From DAOTYX01 sp034434635 (GTDB taxonomy: Bacteria; Chloroflexota; Anaerolineae; B4-G1; DUEL01), in the NCBI GenBank assembly GCA_034434635.1, contig DAOTYX010000047.1, positions 1 to 21,252 of the forward strand: a stretch of 21,252 nt of DNA, written 5' to 3'. The notes below the pieces were generated by a model. It saw only the letters and a list, made by a program, of their open reading frames with translations. It was not told where the DNA came from and ran no database searches. This document shows, in pieces, positions 14,910 to 21,252 of the stretch. The position numbers and the translations under genes are program-made. Each line of letters starts with the position of its first letter. Position 1 is the first letter of the stretch.

Positions 14910-16358
14910 CTAGGCGCGCAGAGCGCGGGCCTTCTGGTACAGTTCGGCGTACTTCCTGGCCGAACCCTTCCACGAGAAGTCGGCTCTCATCCCGCGGGCC
15001 TGAAGGGCGGTCCATGCGGCGCGGTCGCGGAAGACTTCCAAAGCCCGCCGCAGCGCGCCCACGAGGGCTTCTGCGCTGAAGGTGTCGAAGACAAAACCCG
15101 TGGCGTTGTCGGGCCGCTGGTGGTAGTCTACCACCGTGTCGGCCAGGCCGCCGGTGCGGTGGACCAGCGGGACGGCGCCGTAGTGCATGGCGATCATCTG
15201 CCCCAGGCCGCACGGCTCGAACCGCGAGGGCATCATGAAGATGTCGCATCCGGCGTAGATACGGCGGGCCAGGGGGTCGTCGTATTTCAGGAAGGCGCGC
15301 ACCTTGTCCGGGTAGTGAGATTGAAGCGTCTCCAACGCCTGGTGGTACTCGGGTTGGCCTGCGCCCAGGAGGACGACCTGTATGTCCTCGGTCATCGCCA
15401 GTTCGAGCGCCGGTCCCAGGAGGTCGGCGCCCTTGACGTAGTCCAACCGCGAGACCAGCCCTATCAGCGGCACGTCGGGCCGGGTGGGCAGGTGGGCTTC
15501 CTGCTGGAGGGCGGCCTTGTTGACCGCGCGCAGTTTCAGGCTCTCCAGGTCGAACCGCTGGCGCAGGTGTGGGTCACTGCCGGGGTTCCAGAAATCGTAG
15601 TCAATGCCGTTCAGCACACCATGGAGGTGTTCCTGTCGCGTACGGAGCAGCGGTTCGAGCCCCATGCCGGCCTCTGGCCCCAAGATGTCCCGTGCATACT
15701 GCGGGCTGACGGTGGTGACCAGGTCGGCGTTGGCGATCCCCTGGGCCATCCAGTTGACCTGTCCCGGTGGCTCTACCTCCAGGTGCTTGACGTAGTCCAT
15801 GCGGGCGAAGGTGAGGATGAGGCGGCCGGCGATGCCCTGGTAGGCCAGGTTGTGGATGGTGAACAGCGAGGCCAGGTGGCGATACTCTGGCAGGTAGCGC
15901 CCTTCGTAATTCAGCCAGGTGATCACCGGTGCGGTATGCCAGTCGTTGGCATGGATGACGTCAGGCGCCCAGTCCAGGAGGTGCAGGGCGGCGATGACAG
16001 CGCGGCTGAAGAAGGCGAAGCGCTGCGGGTCGTCGTCGAAGCCGTAGACCCGCTCGCGCTGAGAGAAGAACTTCTCGTCCCAGATCAGGTAGGCCGGCAC
16101 TCCCTCGTTGGTGGTTGTCTGCACCAGGTGCACCCGTTCCTCGCCGGGCCCCACCGGCACAGGGAACGGCCGGCCCACTTTCTCGAAGCGGAACTGATCG
16201 GAGCGGATGGAGCCGTAGCGTGGCAACATCAGCCGCACGTCGTGGCCCAACTCGCGCAGCGCCTTCGGCAGCGCCCCCGCCACGTCTGCCAGTCCGCCCA
16301 CTTTGGCGAAGGGCACCGCCTCTGCGGCGATAAAGAGGACGTTCATCTTCTCGCTCAT
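14910..16358 (-). CDS. glgA: Glycogen synthase (ADP-glucose, GT5)
   Basis: This enzyme extends alpha-1,4-glucan chains from ADP-glucose. The product has 482 residues, normal for bacterial GlgA. The N-terminal KVGGLADV loop (K19) binds the sugar nucleotide. Further motifs are GLVSRLDYVKGADLL in the second Rossmann domain and EPCGLGQMIAM with RTGGLADTV near the C-terminus, all typical GT5. ATG 16356-16358 has GGGGAG about 8 bases upstream; a second ATG four codons later is also possible. The operon promoter lies at 16603-16630 with the small membrane-protein frame in between. No glgB or glgC is in the window. The neighbouring GH57 enzyme may take a branching or remodelling role. Confidence 0.97.
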   Translation of the reverse strand: MSEKMNVLFIAAEAVPFAKVGGLADVAGALPKALRELGHDVRLMLPRYGSIRSDQFRFEKVGRPFPVPVGPGEERVHLVQTTTNEGVPAYLIWDEKFFSQRERVYGFDDDPQRFAFFSRAVIAALHLLDWAPDVIHANDWHTAPVITWLNYEGRYLPEYRHLASLFTIHNLAYQGIAGRLILTFARMDYVKHLEVEPPGQVNWMAQGIANADLVTTVSPQYARDILGPEAGMGLEPLLRTRQEHLHGVLNGIDYDFWNPGSDPHLRQRFDLESLKLRAVNKAALQQEAHLPTRPDVPLIGLVSRLDYVKGADLLGPALELAMTEDIQVVLLGAGQPEYHQALETLQSHYPDKVRAFLKYDDPLARRIYAGCDIFMMPSRFEPCGLGQMIAMHYGAVPLVHRTGGLADTVVDYHQRPDNATGFVFDTFSAEALVGALRRALEVFRDRAAWTALQARGMRADFSWKGSARKYAELYQKARALRA

Positions 16359-16371
16359 GTTCGCTTCTCCC

Positions 16372-16545
16372 CTATGGGGTCTGGGCCGGGAAAGGGGCCA
16401 TGGTGGGGGTGGGCGTCTCTGTGACCCGTGGCGGGGGGCCTGTCAGGGTGGTGGCCAGTCCAACGGCGATGCTCAGCACCACCACCAGGCTGATCGCCCA
16501 GAAGACCCGCTGCGTCCAACGGTTGCGTGGCTTTTTCCTGCTCAT
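16372..16545 (-). CDS. Very small single-pass membrane protein with Pro/Thr-rich tail
   Basis: The product has 57 residues from ATG 16543-16545. A basic N-terminus (SRKKPRNRW) precedes one transmembrane helix (about 14-33) and a Pro/Thr-rich end (TETPTPTMAPFPAQTP). The layout resembles the N-terminal anchor of the LCP protein at the right end of the window, but with no domain behind it. A TTG at 16578 would add 11 residues. The ribosome-binding site is weak for either start. It is the first frame after a strong promoter and ends 13 bases before the glgA start. I do not recognise a family; it could also be a non-coding leader. Confidence 0.5.
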   Translation of the reverse strand: MSRKKPRNRWTQRVFWAISLVVVLSIAVGLATTLTGPPPRVTETPTPTMAPFPAQTP

Positions 16546-16602
16546 CCCTGTCTGTCGCCTGCCGCGTATATCGCTCAAGGGTATCGCATCTTCACGTCAG
16601 CG

Positions 16603-16630
16603 ATTATAGCACAGTGGCAGAGGAGCGCAA
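16603..16630 (-). promoter_or_regulatory. Promoter of the small membrane protein-glgA-GH57-methyltransferase operon
   Basis: On the minus strand a perfect -10 TATAAT (16603-16608) with extended TGC just upstream, a 16-base spacer and TTGCGC (16625-16630). It lies back to back with the fmt promoter; the two -35 boxes are 12 bases apart. Confidence 0.75.
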
Positions 16631-16642
16631 TGCTCACCTGGG

Positions 16643-16671
16643 TTGCCCTCTCCGCCCTCGTGTGTTAGAAT
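16643..16671 (+). promoter_or_regulatory. Promoter of fmt, giving a nearly leaderless mRNA
   Basis: TTGCCC (16643-16648), a 17-base spacer and TAGAAT (16666-16671). Transcription should start about 16678-16680, at or next to the GTG start codon of fmt at 16680. There is no room for a ribosome-binding site. Confidence 0.65.
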
Positions 16672-16679
16672 CTGCCCTT

Positions 16680-17609
16680 GTGGCACGGGTGGTTTTTATG
16701 GGCAGTCCGGCCTTCGCTGTCCCTGCTCTGGAAGCCCTGGCCGGGGCGCATGAGGTGGTCGGTGTGGTCACCCAACCCGACCGGCCTGCCGGGCGTGGGT
16801 CGCGCCTTCGTCCGCCGGAAGTGAAATCGGCGGCGGAGCGGTTGGGGTTGCCCGTCTACCAGCCCGAGTCGCTGCGCGACGCCGGCGCGCTCTCCCCGCT
16901 GGAGGAGTGGCGGCCGGAGGTGATCGTGGTGGCGGCGTTCGGGCAGATTCTCGGCCGCGATGTGCTGGATTTGCCCCCACACGGCTGCCTGAACCTTCAC
17001 CCCTCGCTGCTGCCGCGCTGGCGCGGTGCGTCGCCGATCAGCGCAGCCATCCTCGCCGGGGATACTGTCACCGGCGTGACGGTGATGCGCATGGACGAGG
17101 GGGTGGATTCCGGGCCCTTGCTCGCTCAACAGCGAGAGCCGATCCGCCCGGACGACACTGCCGCGTCACTGGGCGAACGGCTCGCCCGGATGGGGGCAAC
17201 GCTACTGCTGGAAGTGCTGCCCTCCTACCTGGACGGGGTGCTGCAACCGTGGCCGCAGCCGGAGGAAGGGGTGACCTTCTGCCAGCCGTTGAGGAAAGAG
17301 GACGGTCGGTTGGATTGGAGCCGACCGGCGGTCGAACTGGCGCGACGGGTGCGCGCTGTCACCCCCTGGCCGGGGGCGTTCACCTTCTGGCGCGGGCAGC
17401 GGCTGAACGTCCTGCGCGCGGTTGCGCAGGAGGACTGGGAGGGGGATGCGCCACCGGGGACGGTGGTCGCCGTGCCCGGTGGGGTAGCCGTGTCCACCGC
17501 ACAGGGAGCGTTGCGGCTGCTGGAACTGCAGTTGGCCGGGAGACGAGCGCTCCCCTGCGCTGACTTCCTGCGCGGTCAGCCGGGTCTTGTCGGCGCCGTG
17601 TTGGGGTAA
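16680..17609 (+). CDS. fmt: Methionyl-tRNA formyltransferase
   Basis: This enzyme adds a formyl group from 10-formyl-tetrahydrofolate to initiator Met-tRNA. The product has 309 residues from GTG 16680. The family N-terminus (VVFMGSPAFAVPAL) fixes this start; the open frame runs further upstream to 16527 but crosses the promoter. The formyl-folate catalytic set is visible in NLHPSLLPRWRGASPI (N105, H107) and GVDSG (D143). The C-terminal tRNA-binding OB-fold follows from about 205. With the -10 box only 8 bases before the start codon, the mRNA is probably leaderless. The def gene, often a partner, is not seen. Confidence 0.97.
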   Translation: MARVVFMGSPAFAVPALEALAGAHEVVGVVTQPDRPAGRGSRLRPPEVKSAAERLGLPVYQPESLRDAGALSPLEEWRPEVIVVAAFGQILGRDVLDLPPHGCLNLHPSLLPRWRGASPISAAILAGDTVTGVTVMRMDEGVDSGPLLAQQREPIRPDDTAASLGERLARMGATLLLEVLPSYLDGVLQPWPQPEEGVTFCQPLRKEDGRLDWSRPAVELARRVRAVTPWPGAFTFWRGQRLNVLRAVAQEDWEGDAPPGTVVAVPGGVAVSTAQGALRLLELQLAGRRALPCADFLRGQPGLVGAVLG

Positions 17610-17616
17610 GGCCGGG

Positions 17617-17646
17617 TTGCGTTCCCGGCGGGGTCGGTGGTATAAT
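17617..17646 (+). promoter_or_regulatory. Promoter upstream of yebC
   Basis: TATAAT (17641-17646) with TTGCGT (17617-17622) 18 bases upstream. A small hairpin GCCGGG/CCCGGC (17611-17616, 17624-17629) overlaps the -35 region and could weakly end fmt transcription. yebC-ruvC-ruvA can thus be transcribed separately from fmt. Confidence 0.6.
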
Positions 17647-17678
17647 CAGCCACAGAAGTCCGTTGAGGGGGAAAAAGT

Positions 17679-18434
17679 ATGTCTGGTCACAGTAAATGGG
17701 CGACGATCAAGCACAAGAAGGCAGCGACCGACGCCAAGCGGGGAAAGATTTTCACCCAGGTGGCGCGAGAGTTGACGATTGCAGCGCGGGAGGGGGGTGG
17801 GAACCCGGAGTTCAACTTCCGCCTGCGCCTGGCGGTGGACAAGGCCAAGTCGGTCAACATGCCCAAGGAGAACATCGAGCGCGCCATCCAGCGCGGCACG
17901 GGAGAACTGAAGGGCGAGGAACTCTCTGAAGTCACCTACGAAGGGTACGCTCCGCACGGCGTGGCGCTGCTGGTGACGGTGCTCACCGACAACAAGAACC
18001 GCACGGTCGCCGATGTGCGGCGGGTGCTCACCCGTCAGGGCGGCTCGATGGCGGACGCGGGTGCGGTGGCCTGGCAGTTCGAGCGCAAGGGGTATATTGC
18101 CATCTCCGCCAACGGTGTGGACCCGGAGGCGATCTTCGAGGCGGCGGTGGAGGCTGGCGCGGATGACGTCATCATCTCCGATGATATGGTCGAGGTCTTC
18201 GCCCCGTTGGAAGCCTTCCAGGAAGTGCGTCAGGCGCTGGCCAACCTGGGGGTGACGTTCGACGCCGCTGAACTCTCCTTCATCCCCAAGACCACTCTTC
18301 ACCTTGAGGATGAGCAAGCCCTCAAGGTGATGGGGGTCATCAACGCGCTGGAGGAACTGGACGACGTCCAGCAGGTCTACTCCAATCTCGACATCTCCGA
18401 CGAACTGGTGGCGAAGTTCGAGGCCATGCAGTGA
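17679..18434 (+). CDS. yebC: YebC/PmpR-family protein
   Basis: The product has 251 residues, the usual length. The N-terminus MSGHSKWATIKHKKAA is the family signature, followed by RGKIFTQVARELTIAAREGG and the three-domain fold. GAGGGGG (17665-17671) with a 7-base spacer supports ATG 17679. Members were long annotated as transcription regulators. More recent work links YebC proteins to translation, relieving ribosomes stalled at proline-rich stretches. It sits directly before ruvC, a widely conserved order in bacteria. Confidence 0.97.
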   Translation: MSGHSKWATIKHKKAATDAKRGKIFTQVARELTIAAREGGGNPEFNFRLRLAVDKAKSVNMPKENIERAIQRGTGELKGEELSEVTYEGYAPHGVALLVTVLTDNKNRTVADVRRVLTRQGGSMADAGAVAWQFERKGYIAISANGVDPEAIFEAAVEAGADDVIISDDMVEVFAPLEAFQEVRQALANLGVTFDAAELSFIPKTTLHLEDEQALKVMGVINALEELDDVQQVYSNLDISDELVAKFEAMQ

Positions 18435-18928
18435 TGCGCGTCCTGGGGGTAGACCCCGGCACGGCGACGACGGGCTACGGTGTGGTTGAAGAGGCGGAGG
18501 ACGGCCTGATCGCGCTGTCCTATGGTGTCATCACCACGCCGGCCGGTCAGCCACTCCCCGCGCGGCTGCAGACCATCCACCAGCGGCTGCTGGCTCTGGC
18601 GCGCGAGTGGCAGCCGGACGCGGCGGCAGTCGAGGAACTGTATTTCGGCCTGAACGTGCGCACGGCGATGGCGGTGGGCCAGGCCCGGGGCGTGGCCCTG
18701 CTGGCCCTGGCCGACGCCGGATTGGCTGTGGCAGAGTATACCCCGTCGGCGGTGAAGCAGGCGCTGACCGGCTATGGCGGCGCGGATAAGCAGCAGATGC
18801 AGGAGATGGTGCGTCTGCTGCTGAACCTCCCCAGCCTCCCTCAACCTGACGACGCTGCTGACGCCCTGGCGGTGGCCGTGTGTCACCTCCATTCGGCCCG
18901 GCTGCGCGCGCTGATGGAGGAGAGGTGA
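18434..18928 (+). CDS. ruvC: Holliday junction resolvase RuvC
   Basis: RuvC cuts Holliday junctions on the RuvAB-bound DNA to resolve recombination intermediates. The product has 164 residues. The four acidic active-site residues are present: D7 in LGVDPGTATTGYG, E67 in AAAVEELYFG, and D140 and D143 in PDDAADALAVAV. ATG 18434 shares its A with the yebC TGA stop; a GTG one codon earlier is possible but adds only one residue. The overlap indicates coupled translation. Confidence 0.96.
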   Translation: MRVLGVDPGTATTGYGVVEEAEDGLIALSYGVITTPAGQPLPARLQTIHQRLLALAREWQPDAAAVEELYFGLNVRTAMAVGQARGVALLALADAGLAVAEYTPSAVKQALTGYGGADKQQMQEMVRLLLNLPSLPQPDDAADALAVAVCHLHSARLRALMEER

Positions 18929-18935
18929 CGCAAGG

Positions 18936-19517
18936 ATGATCTCCCGGCTAAGTGGCCAGATCGCGGCGGTGGGTTCCGACCACCTGGTGGTGCAGGTGGG
19001 AGGCGTGGGCTTTCGTGTCCACGTGCCGGCTTCGGTGTTGAGCCGGGTGGATGGGGTGGGGCGGCCCGTCGAACTGGTCACGCATCTGCACGTCCGGGAG
19101 AACGAACTGACGCTCTACGGCTTCCTGACAGAGGAGGAACTGGCGCTGTTCGAGCTGCTGCTGGGCGTCAGCGGGGTGGGGCCGAAGGCGGCGCTCTCCA
19201 TTCTGGGCGCCGTCTCACCAGAGGCGCTCCGTCAGGCGGTGGCGCGGGATGAACCGGACATCCTGACCCGTGTCCCGGGCGTCGGCCCCAAGACGGCGCG
19301 GGCGGTCATCTTCCACCTGCGCGACCGGCTGGCTGCCCTCGGCGTGGAAGCGGCGCCGTTGTTGAGCGACCAGGATGCGGAGGTCATCGGCGCGCTGACG
19401 GCGCTGGGCTTCAGCATCGTTGAGGCGCAGACGGCGCTGCAGAGCCTGCCCCGCGATGTGGAGATGCCCCTGGAGGAGCGGGTGCGCCAGGCGCTCTCCT
19501 ATCTGGCGCCGGGGTAG
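18936..19517 (+). CDS. ruvA: Holliday junction DNA-binding subunit RuvA
   Basis: RuvA binds four-way junctions as a tetramer and loads the RuvB motor. The product has 193 residues. The N-terminal OB domain starts MISRLSGQIAAV. Two helix-hairpin-helix motifs follow, GVSGVGPKAALSIL (77-90) and VPGVGPKTARAVI (113-125). The C-terminal RuvB-contacting domain is DAEVIGALTALGFS through the end. It starts 7 bases after ruvC. ruvB, which often follows, is absent: the next gene is convergent. Confidence 0.97.
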   Translation: MISRLSGQIAAVGSDHLVVQVGGVGFRVHVPASVLSRVDGVGRPVELVTHLHVRENELTLYGFLTEEELALFELLLGVSGVGPKAALSILGAVSPEALRQAVARDEPDILTRVPGVGPKTARAVIFHLRDRLAALGVEAAPLLSDQDAEVIGALTALGFSIVEAQTALQSLPRDVEMPLEERVRQALSYLAPG

Positions 19518-19573
19518 GGGCGAAACGTCGGATGCCTGCCCGGATGACCGCGGGGCGGCATCCATCGCGCATA

Positions 19574-19640
19574 GGGATGCGCTGACCACAGGGATGCGCT
19601 GACCACAGGGATGCGCTGAGCACGGGGGACGCGCTACGGG
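19574..19640. repeat. 17-base tandem repeat between convergent ruvA and LCP genes
   Basis: GGGATGCGCTGACCACA occurs twice exactly (19574-19590, 19591-19607). A third copy has two changes (19608-19624), and a degenerate fourth runs into the end of the LCP gene. The units are directly joined with no spacers, so this is a small tandem array rather than a CRISPR. No clear terminator hairpin was found in the gap. Confidence 0.85.
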
Positions 19641-21112
19641 GCAGGTGTGGGGGTGGGCGCGGGGACGTACTGGATGGCGCTCTGCGAGACGCAGGGGTTG
19701 TAGTCGCTCCCCAGGATGATGCGCAGGTCCGCCGGGCTGTCGGCGGTGGGCTGGTCGAGGATGTCCCCTGCCTGCCGGCTGTAGAGCCGCTGTAACAGCC
19801 ACAGTGGCGACCCCTTGTCGGTGGTGGTCAGGTCCACGATCTGTGTGCGCGGGTAGACCTGCCCGGCGGTGCCCACGCTGACCACGTCGAACCCCTCCCA
19901 GCGTAGCCGCTCGACCGCGACCTGCACCAGCCCAGGGTTTCCCCCCATCCCGTCCAGCACCTCCACCCGGAAAGGTGGTTGGTTGGCTCGTCCCACCGCT
20001 GGCGGCTGCAACGCTTCGGCGATCAGCGGCTCCAGCGCTCCCTCGACCGGCAGGAGTATGTAACCCGTCTCTGGCGTGGTCTGGTGTTGCACGTAGGGCG
20101 GGGCGATGAAGCGGCTCTTCACGTTGGACATGTCGAGGCGGCTGGCCACCCAACCCAGCCAGACCAGTTCCTGTAGCCCCAGGTCGGTCTCCACTGTCCC
20201 CTGGATTGCCCCCCAGAGTTCCGGTATGCGCGGGATCACGTTGAGGTCCTGTATCTGGTGGTACAGCGCGCGCAGCACCTGCTGCTGGCGGCGATTGCGG
20301 TCGAAGTCGTGGGTAGACCAGCGGGAGCGGACGTACCAGAGGGCCTGCTGCCCGTCGAGGTGCTGGATGCCGGGGTAGAGGTCGAGGTCGACGGTGCCGC
20401 TGGGCGGATTGGCCGGATCGGGGAAGGTGTCGTGGAGTTCGCACTCCACCGGCACGTCCACCCCTCCCAGCGTGTCTACCACCTGCACGAAGCCGCGGAA
20501 GTCAACGCGGGCGTAGTAGTCTATCGGGATGCCCAGGTTGTACTCGATGGTGGCCTTGAGCAGTGCCGGCCCGCCGCCGGGGTAGTTCTGCCCTCGGCTG
20601 TCGGCGGTGTTGATCTTGCCGTAGCCGTGGGTGGGGATCCAGGCGTAGAAGTCACGGGGGATGGAGAGCATGCTGACCGAGGGGATGTCCGGGTTGATGC
20701 TGACCACGATCATCACGTCAGTACGCCCGCGCGCCCGGCTGTTCTCCTGATCGGCGCCCACCAACAGGATATTGACGGTCCCCTCCGGCAGTTCGACCAG
20801 CGGCATGGGCGTGGGGGCGACGTCGCCCATCGGGATGGTGAAGGCAGGAGTGGCGTGGAGGGGGTTGGGTGGGGGCGGCGTGGGGGTGGCGGTGGGGATC
20901 GGTTCCGGCAGGCCGAACTCGACCGTGGGTGTGGGGGAGGGCGTCGGAGTAGGGGTGGACGCCAGGAGAGGGGAAGGCGGAGTCGTTGCAGGCGGAGAGG
21001 GAGGCGGGACGGTAGGGGCGGGTAGGGTGAGGGCGCGGCTAATCAGTGTGAGGCCGGCCAGGATGAAGGCCAGGGCAATGCCTGTCAGCACGTATTGGGC
21101 AAGATGGCGCAT
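19634..21112 (-). CDS. LytR-CpsA-Psr (LCP) family cell-envelope protein with LytR_C domain
   Basis: LCP enzymes transfer glycopolymers from lipid carriers to the cell wall or envelope. The product has 492 residues. One N-terminal membrane helix (about 7-27) is followed by a long Thr/Pro-rich linker (about 31-108). The LCP domain (about 112-310) shows VNILLVGAD, RGRTDVMIVVSI, LSIPRDFYAWIP with KINTAD, and VRSRWSTHDFDRNRRQQQ, which carry the phosphate-binding Arg and Asp residues. A LytR_C domain (about 382-470, RVEVLDGMGGNPGLVQ) and a Pro/Thr tail end the protein. The catalytic part should lie outside the membrane. ATG 21110-21112 lacks a clear ribosome-binding site. Confidence 0.93.
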   Translation of the reverse strand: MRHLAQYVLTGIALAFILAGLTLISRALTLPAPTVPPPSPPATTPPSPLLASTPTPTPSPTPTVEFGLPEPIPTATPTPPPPNPLHATPAFTIPMGDVAPTPMPLVELPEGTVNILLVGADQENSRARGRTDVMIVVSINPDIPSVSMLSIPRDFYAWIPTHGYGKINTADSRGQNYPGGGPALLKATIEYNLGIPIDYYARVDFRGFVQVVDTLGGVDVPVECELHDTFPDPANPPSGTVDLDLYPGIQHLDGQQALWYVRSRWSTHDFDRNRRQQQVLRALYHQIQDLNVIPRIPELWGAIQGTVETDLGLQELVWLGWVASRLDMSNVKSRFIAPPYVQHQTTPETGYILLPVEGALEPLIAEALQPPAVGRANQPPFRVEVLDGMGGNPGLVQVAVERLRWEGFDVVSVGTAGQVYPRTQIVDLTTTDKGSPLWLLQRLYSRQAGDILDQPTADSPADLRIILGSDYNPCVSQSAIQYVPAPTPTPAP

Positions 21113-21145
21113 AGGTGAACTCTAGGGTTCAGGGAAGCAGGTGGC

Positions 21146-21174
21146 ATTGTACCACTCAATGCGTCATCAGTAAA
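21146..21174 (-). promoter_or_regulatory. Promoter of the LCP gene
   Basis: On the minus strand TTTACT (21169-21174), a 17-base spacer and TACAAT (21146-21151). The expected start near 21139 leaves a leader of about 27 bases. The -10 region is the same ten bases, GTACAATGCC, as in the sat and lyase-copy-B promoters. Confidence 0.65.
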
Positions 21175-21192
21175 GGGCCTCTGCGAGATCGG

Positions 21193-21252
21193 TTATAAGC
21201 CTGCCGGTGTGCTGATGTCGTCGCCTTCCGCCCCCAGGCGGGCCTGCAATGC
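21193..21252 (-). CDS. Possible C-terminal end of a gene cut by the window edge
   Basis: On the minus strand the edge reads 19 codons to TAA (21193-21195), giving ALQARLGAEGDDISTPAGL. The codons are mostly GC-ending and the composition is protein-like. The short length makes this uncertain and no family can be named. If real, the gene lies upstream of the LCP gene on the same strand. Confidence 0.3.
   Translation of the reverse strand, partial: ALQARLGAEGDDISTPAGL

Noticed and set aside
13884..16424. Very long plus-strand open frame (846 codons) opposite glgA and the GH57 gene
   Set aside because: It is antisense to two clear enzymes with intact motifs. Its product is a low-complexity Val/Gly/Gln/His-rich sequence without domains, as expected from GC-rich codon use on the other strand.
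19574..19640. CRISPR array
   Set aside because: The 17-base units abut directly without spacers and no cas gene is near.
19215..20444. Minus-strand open frame across ruvA, the gap and the LCP gene
   Set aside because: Antisense to ruvA and out of frame with the LCP gene; Arg/Pro-rich product without domains.

Overview
The window is GC-rich, densely packed bacterial DNA carrying 19 well-supported genes plus a possible gene fragment at the right edge. It looks like a Chloroflexota genome (Anaerolineae-like, possibly thermophilic). I base this on large secreted multidomain peptidases ending in a short Leu-Pro-Leu tail, a Thr/Pro-linker LCP protein, a GH57/DUF3536 enzyme beside glgA, and the overall gene style. 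That placement is an inference from gene style, not from a marker gene. No tRNA, rRNA, CRISPR array or insertion sequence is visible, and no stretch longer than 300 bases lacks a gene.

Layout. (1) 1-4781, plus strand: the 3' part of a gingipain-type C25 cysteine peptidase, then a complete secreted M14 zinc carboxypeptidase. Both end in the same cassette (DUF11, PKD, two beta-sandwich repeats, short tail), and parts of it are nearly identical at DNA level. (2) 4798-7439, minus strand: ATP sulfurylase (sat) followed closely by a cytoplasmic type I phosphodiesterase/nucleotide pyrophosphatase, read from a good sigma70-type promoter. (3) 7511-8930, plus strand: a divergent promoter and two small membrane-protein genes, one with Cys pairs and TPR-like repeats. 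(4) 8967-12649: two paralogous minus-strand genes, each fusing a dihydrodipicolinate-synthase-family lyase to a C-terminal formaldehyde-activating-enzyme (Fae)-like domain. A plus-strand Phd-type antitoxin and PIN toxin pair lies between them. This is the most unusual part of the window. (5) 12697-16608, minus strand: a promoter, a very small membrane protein, glycogen synthase glgA, a GH57/DUF3536 glycosidase and an orphan DNA methyltransferase, almost without gaps. (6) 16643-19517, plus strand: fmt (probably leaderless), yebC, ruvC and ruvA, a standard housekeeping cluster. ruvB does not follow. (7) 19574-19640: a 17-base tandem repeat between convergent genes. (8) 19634-21174, minus strand: an LCP-family cell-envelope protein with its own promoter, then a possible C-terminal gene fragment at the edge.

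How the genes fit together. The sat and phosphodiesterase genes suggest activated-sulfate or nucleotide chemistry. The glgA and GH57 genes suggest alpha-glucan storage and remodelling. The fmt-yebC-ruvCA run covers initiator tRNA formylation, a YebC factor and Holliday-junction processing. The two lyase-Fae fusions recall the known archaeal Fae-hexulose-phosphate-synthase fusions. They suggest an aldolase module that makes or uses formaldehyde next to a formaldehyde-binding domain. The first copy keeps the Fae-motif His and the second has Gln there. No other C1-pathway gene is in view, so the substrate is unknown.
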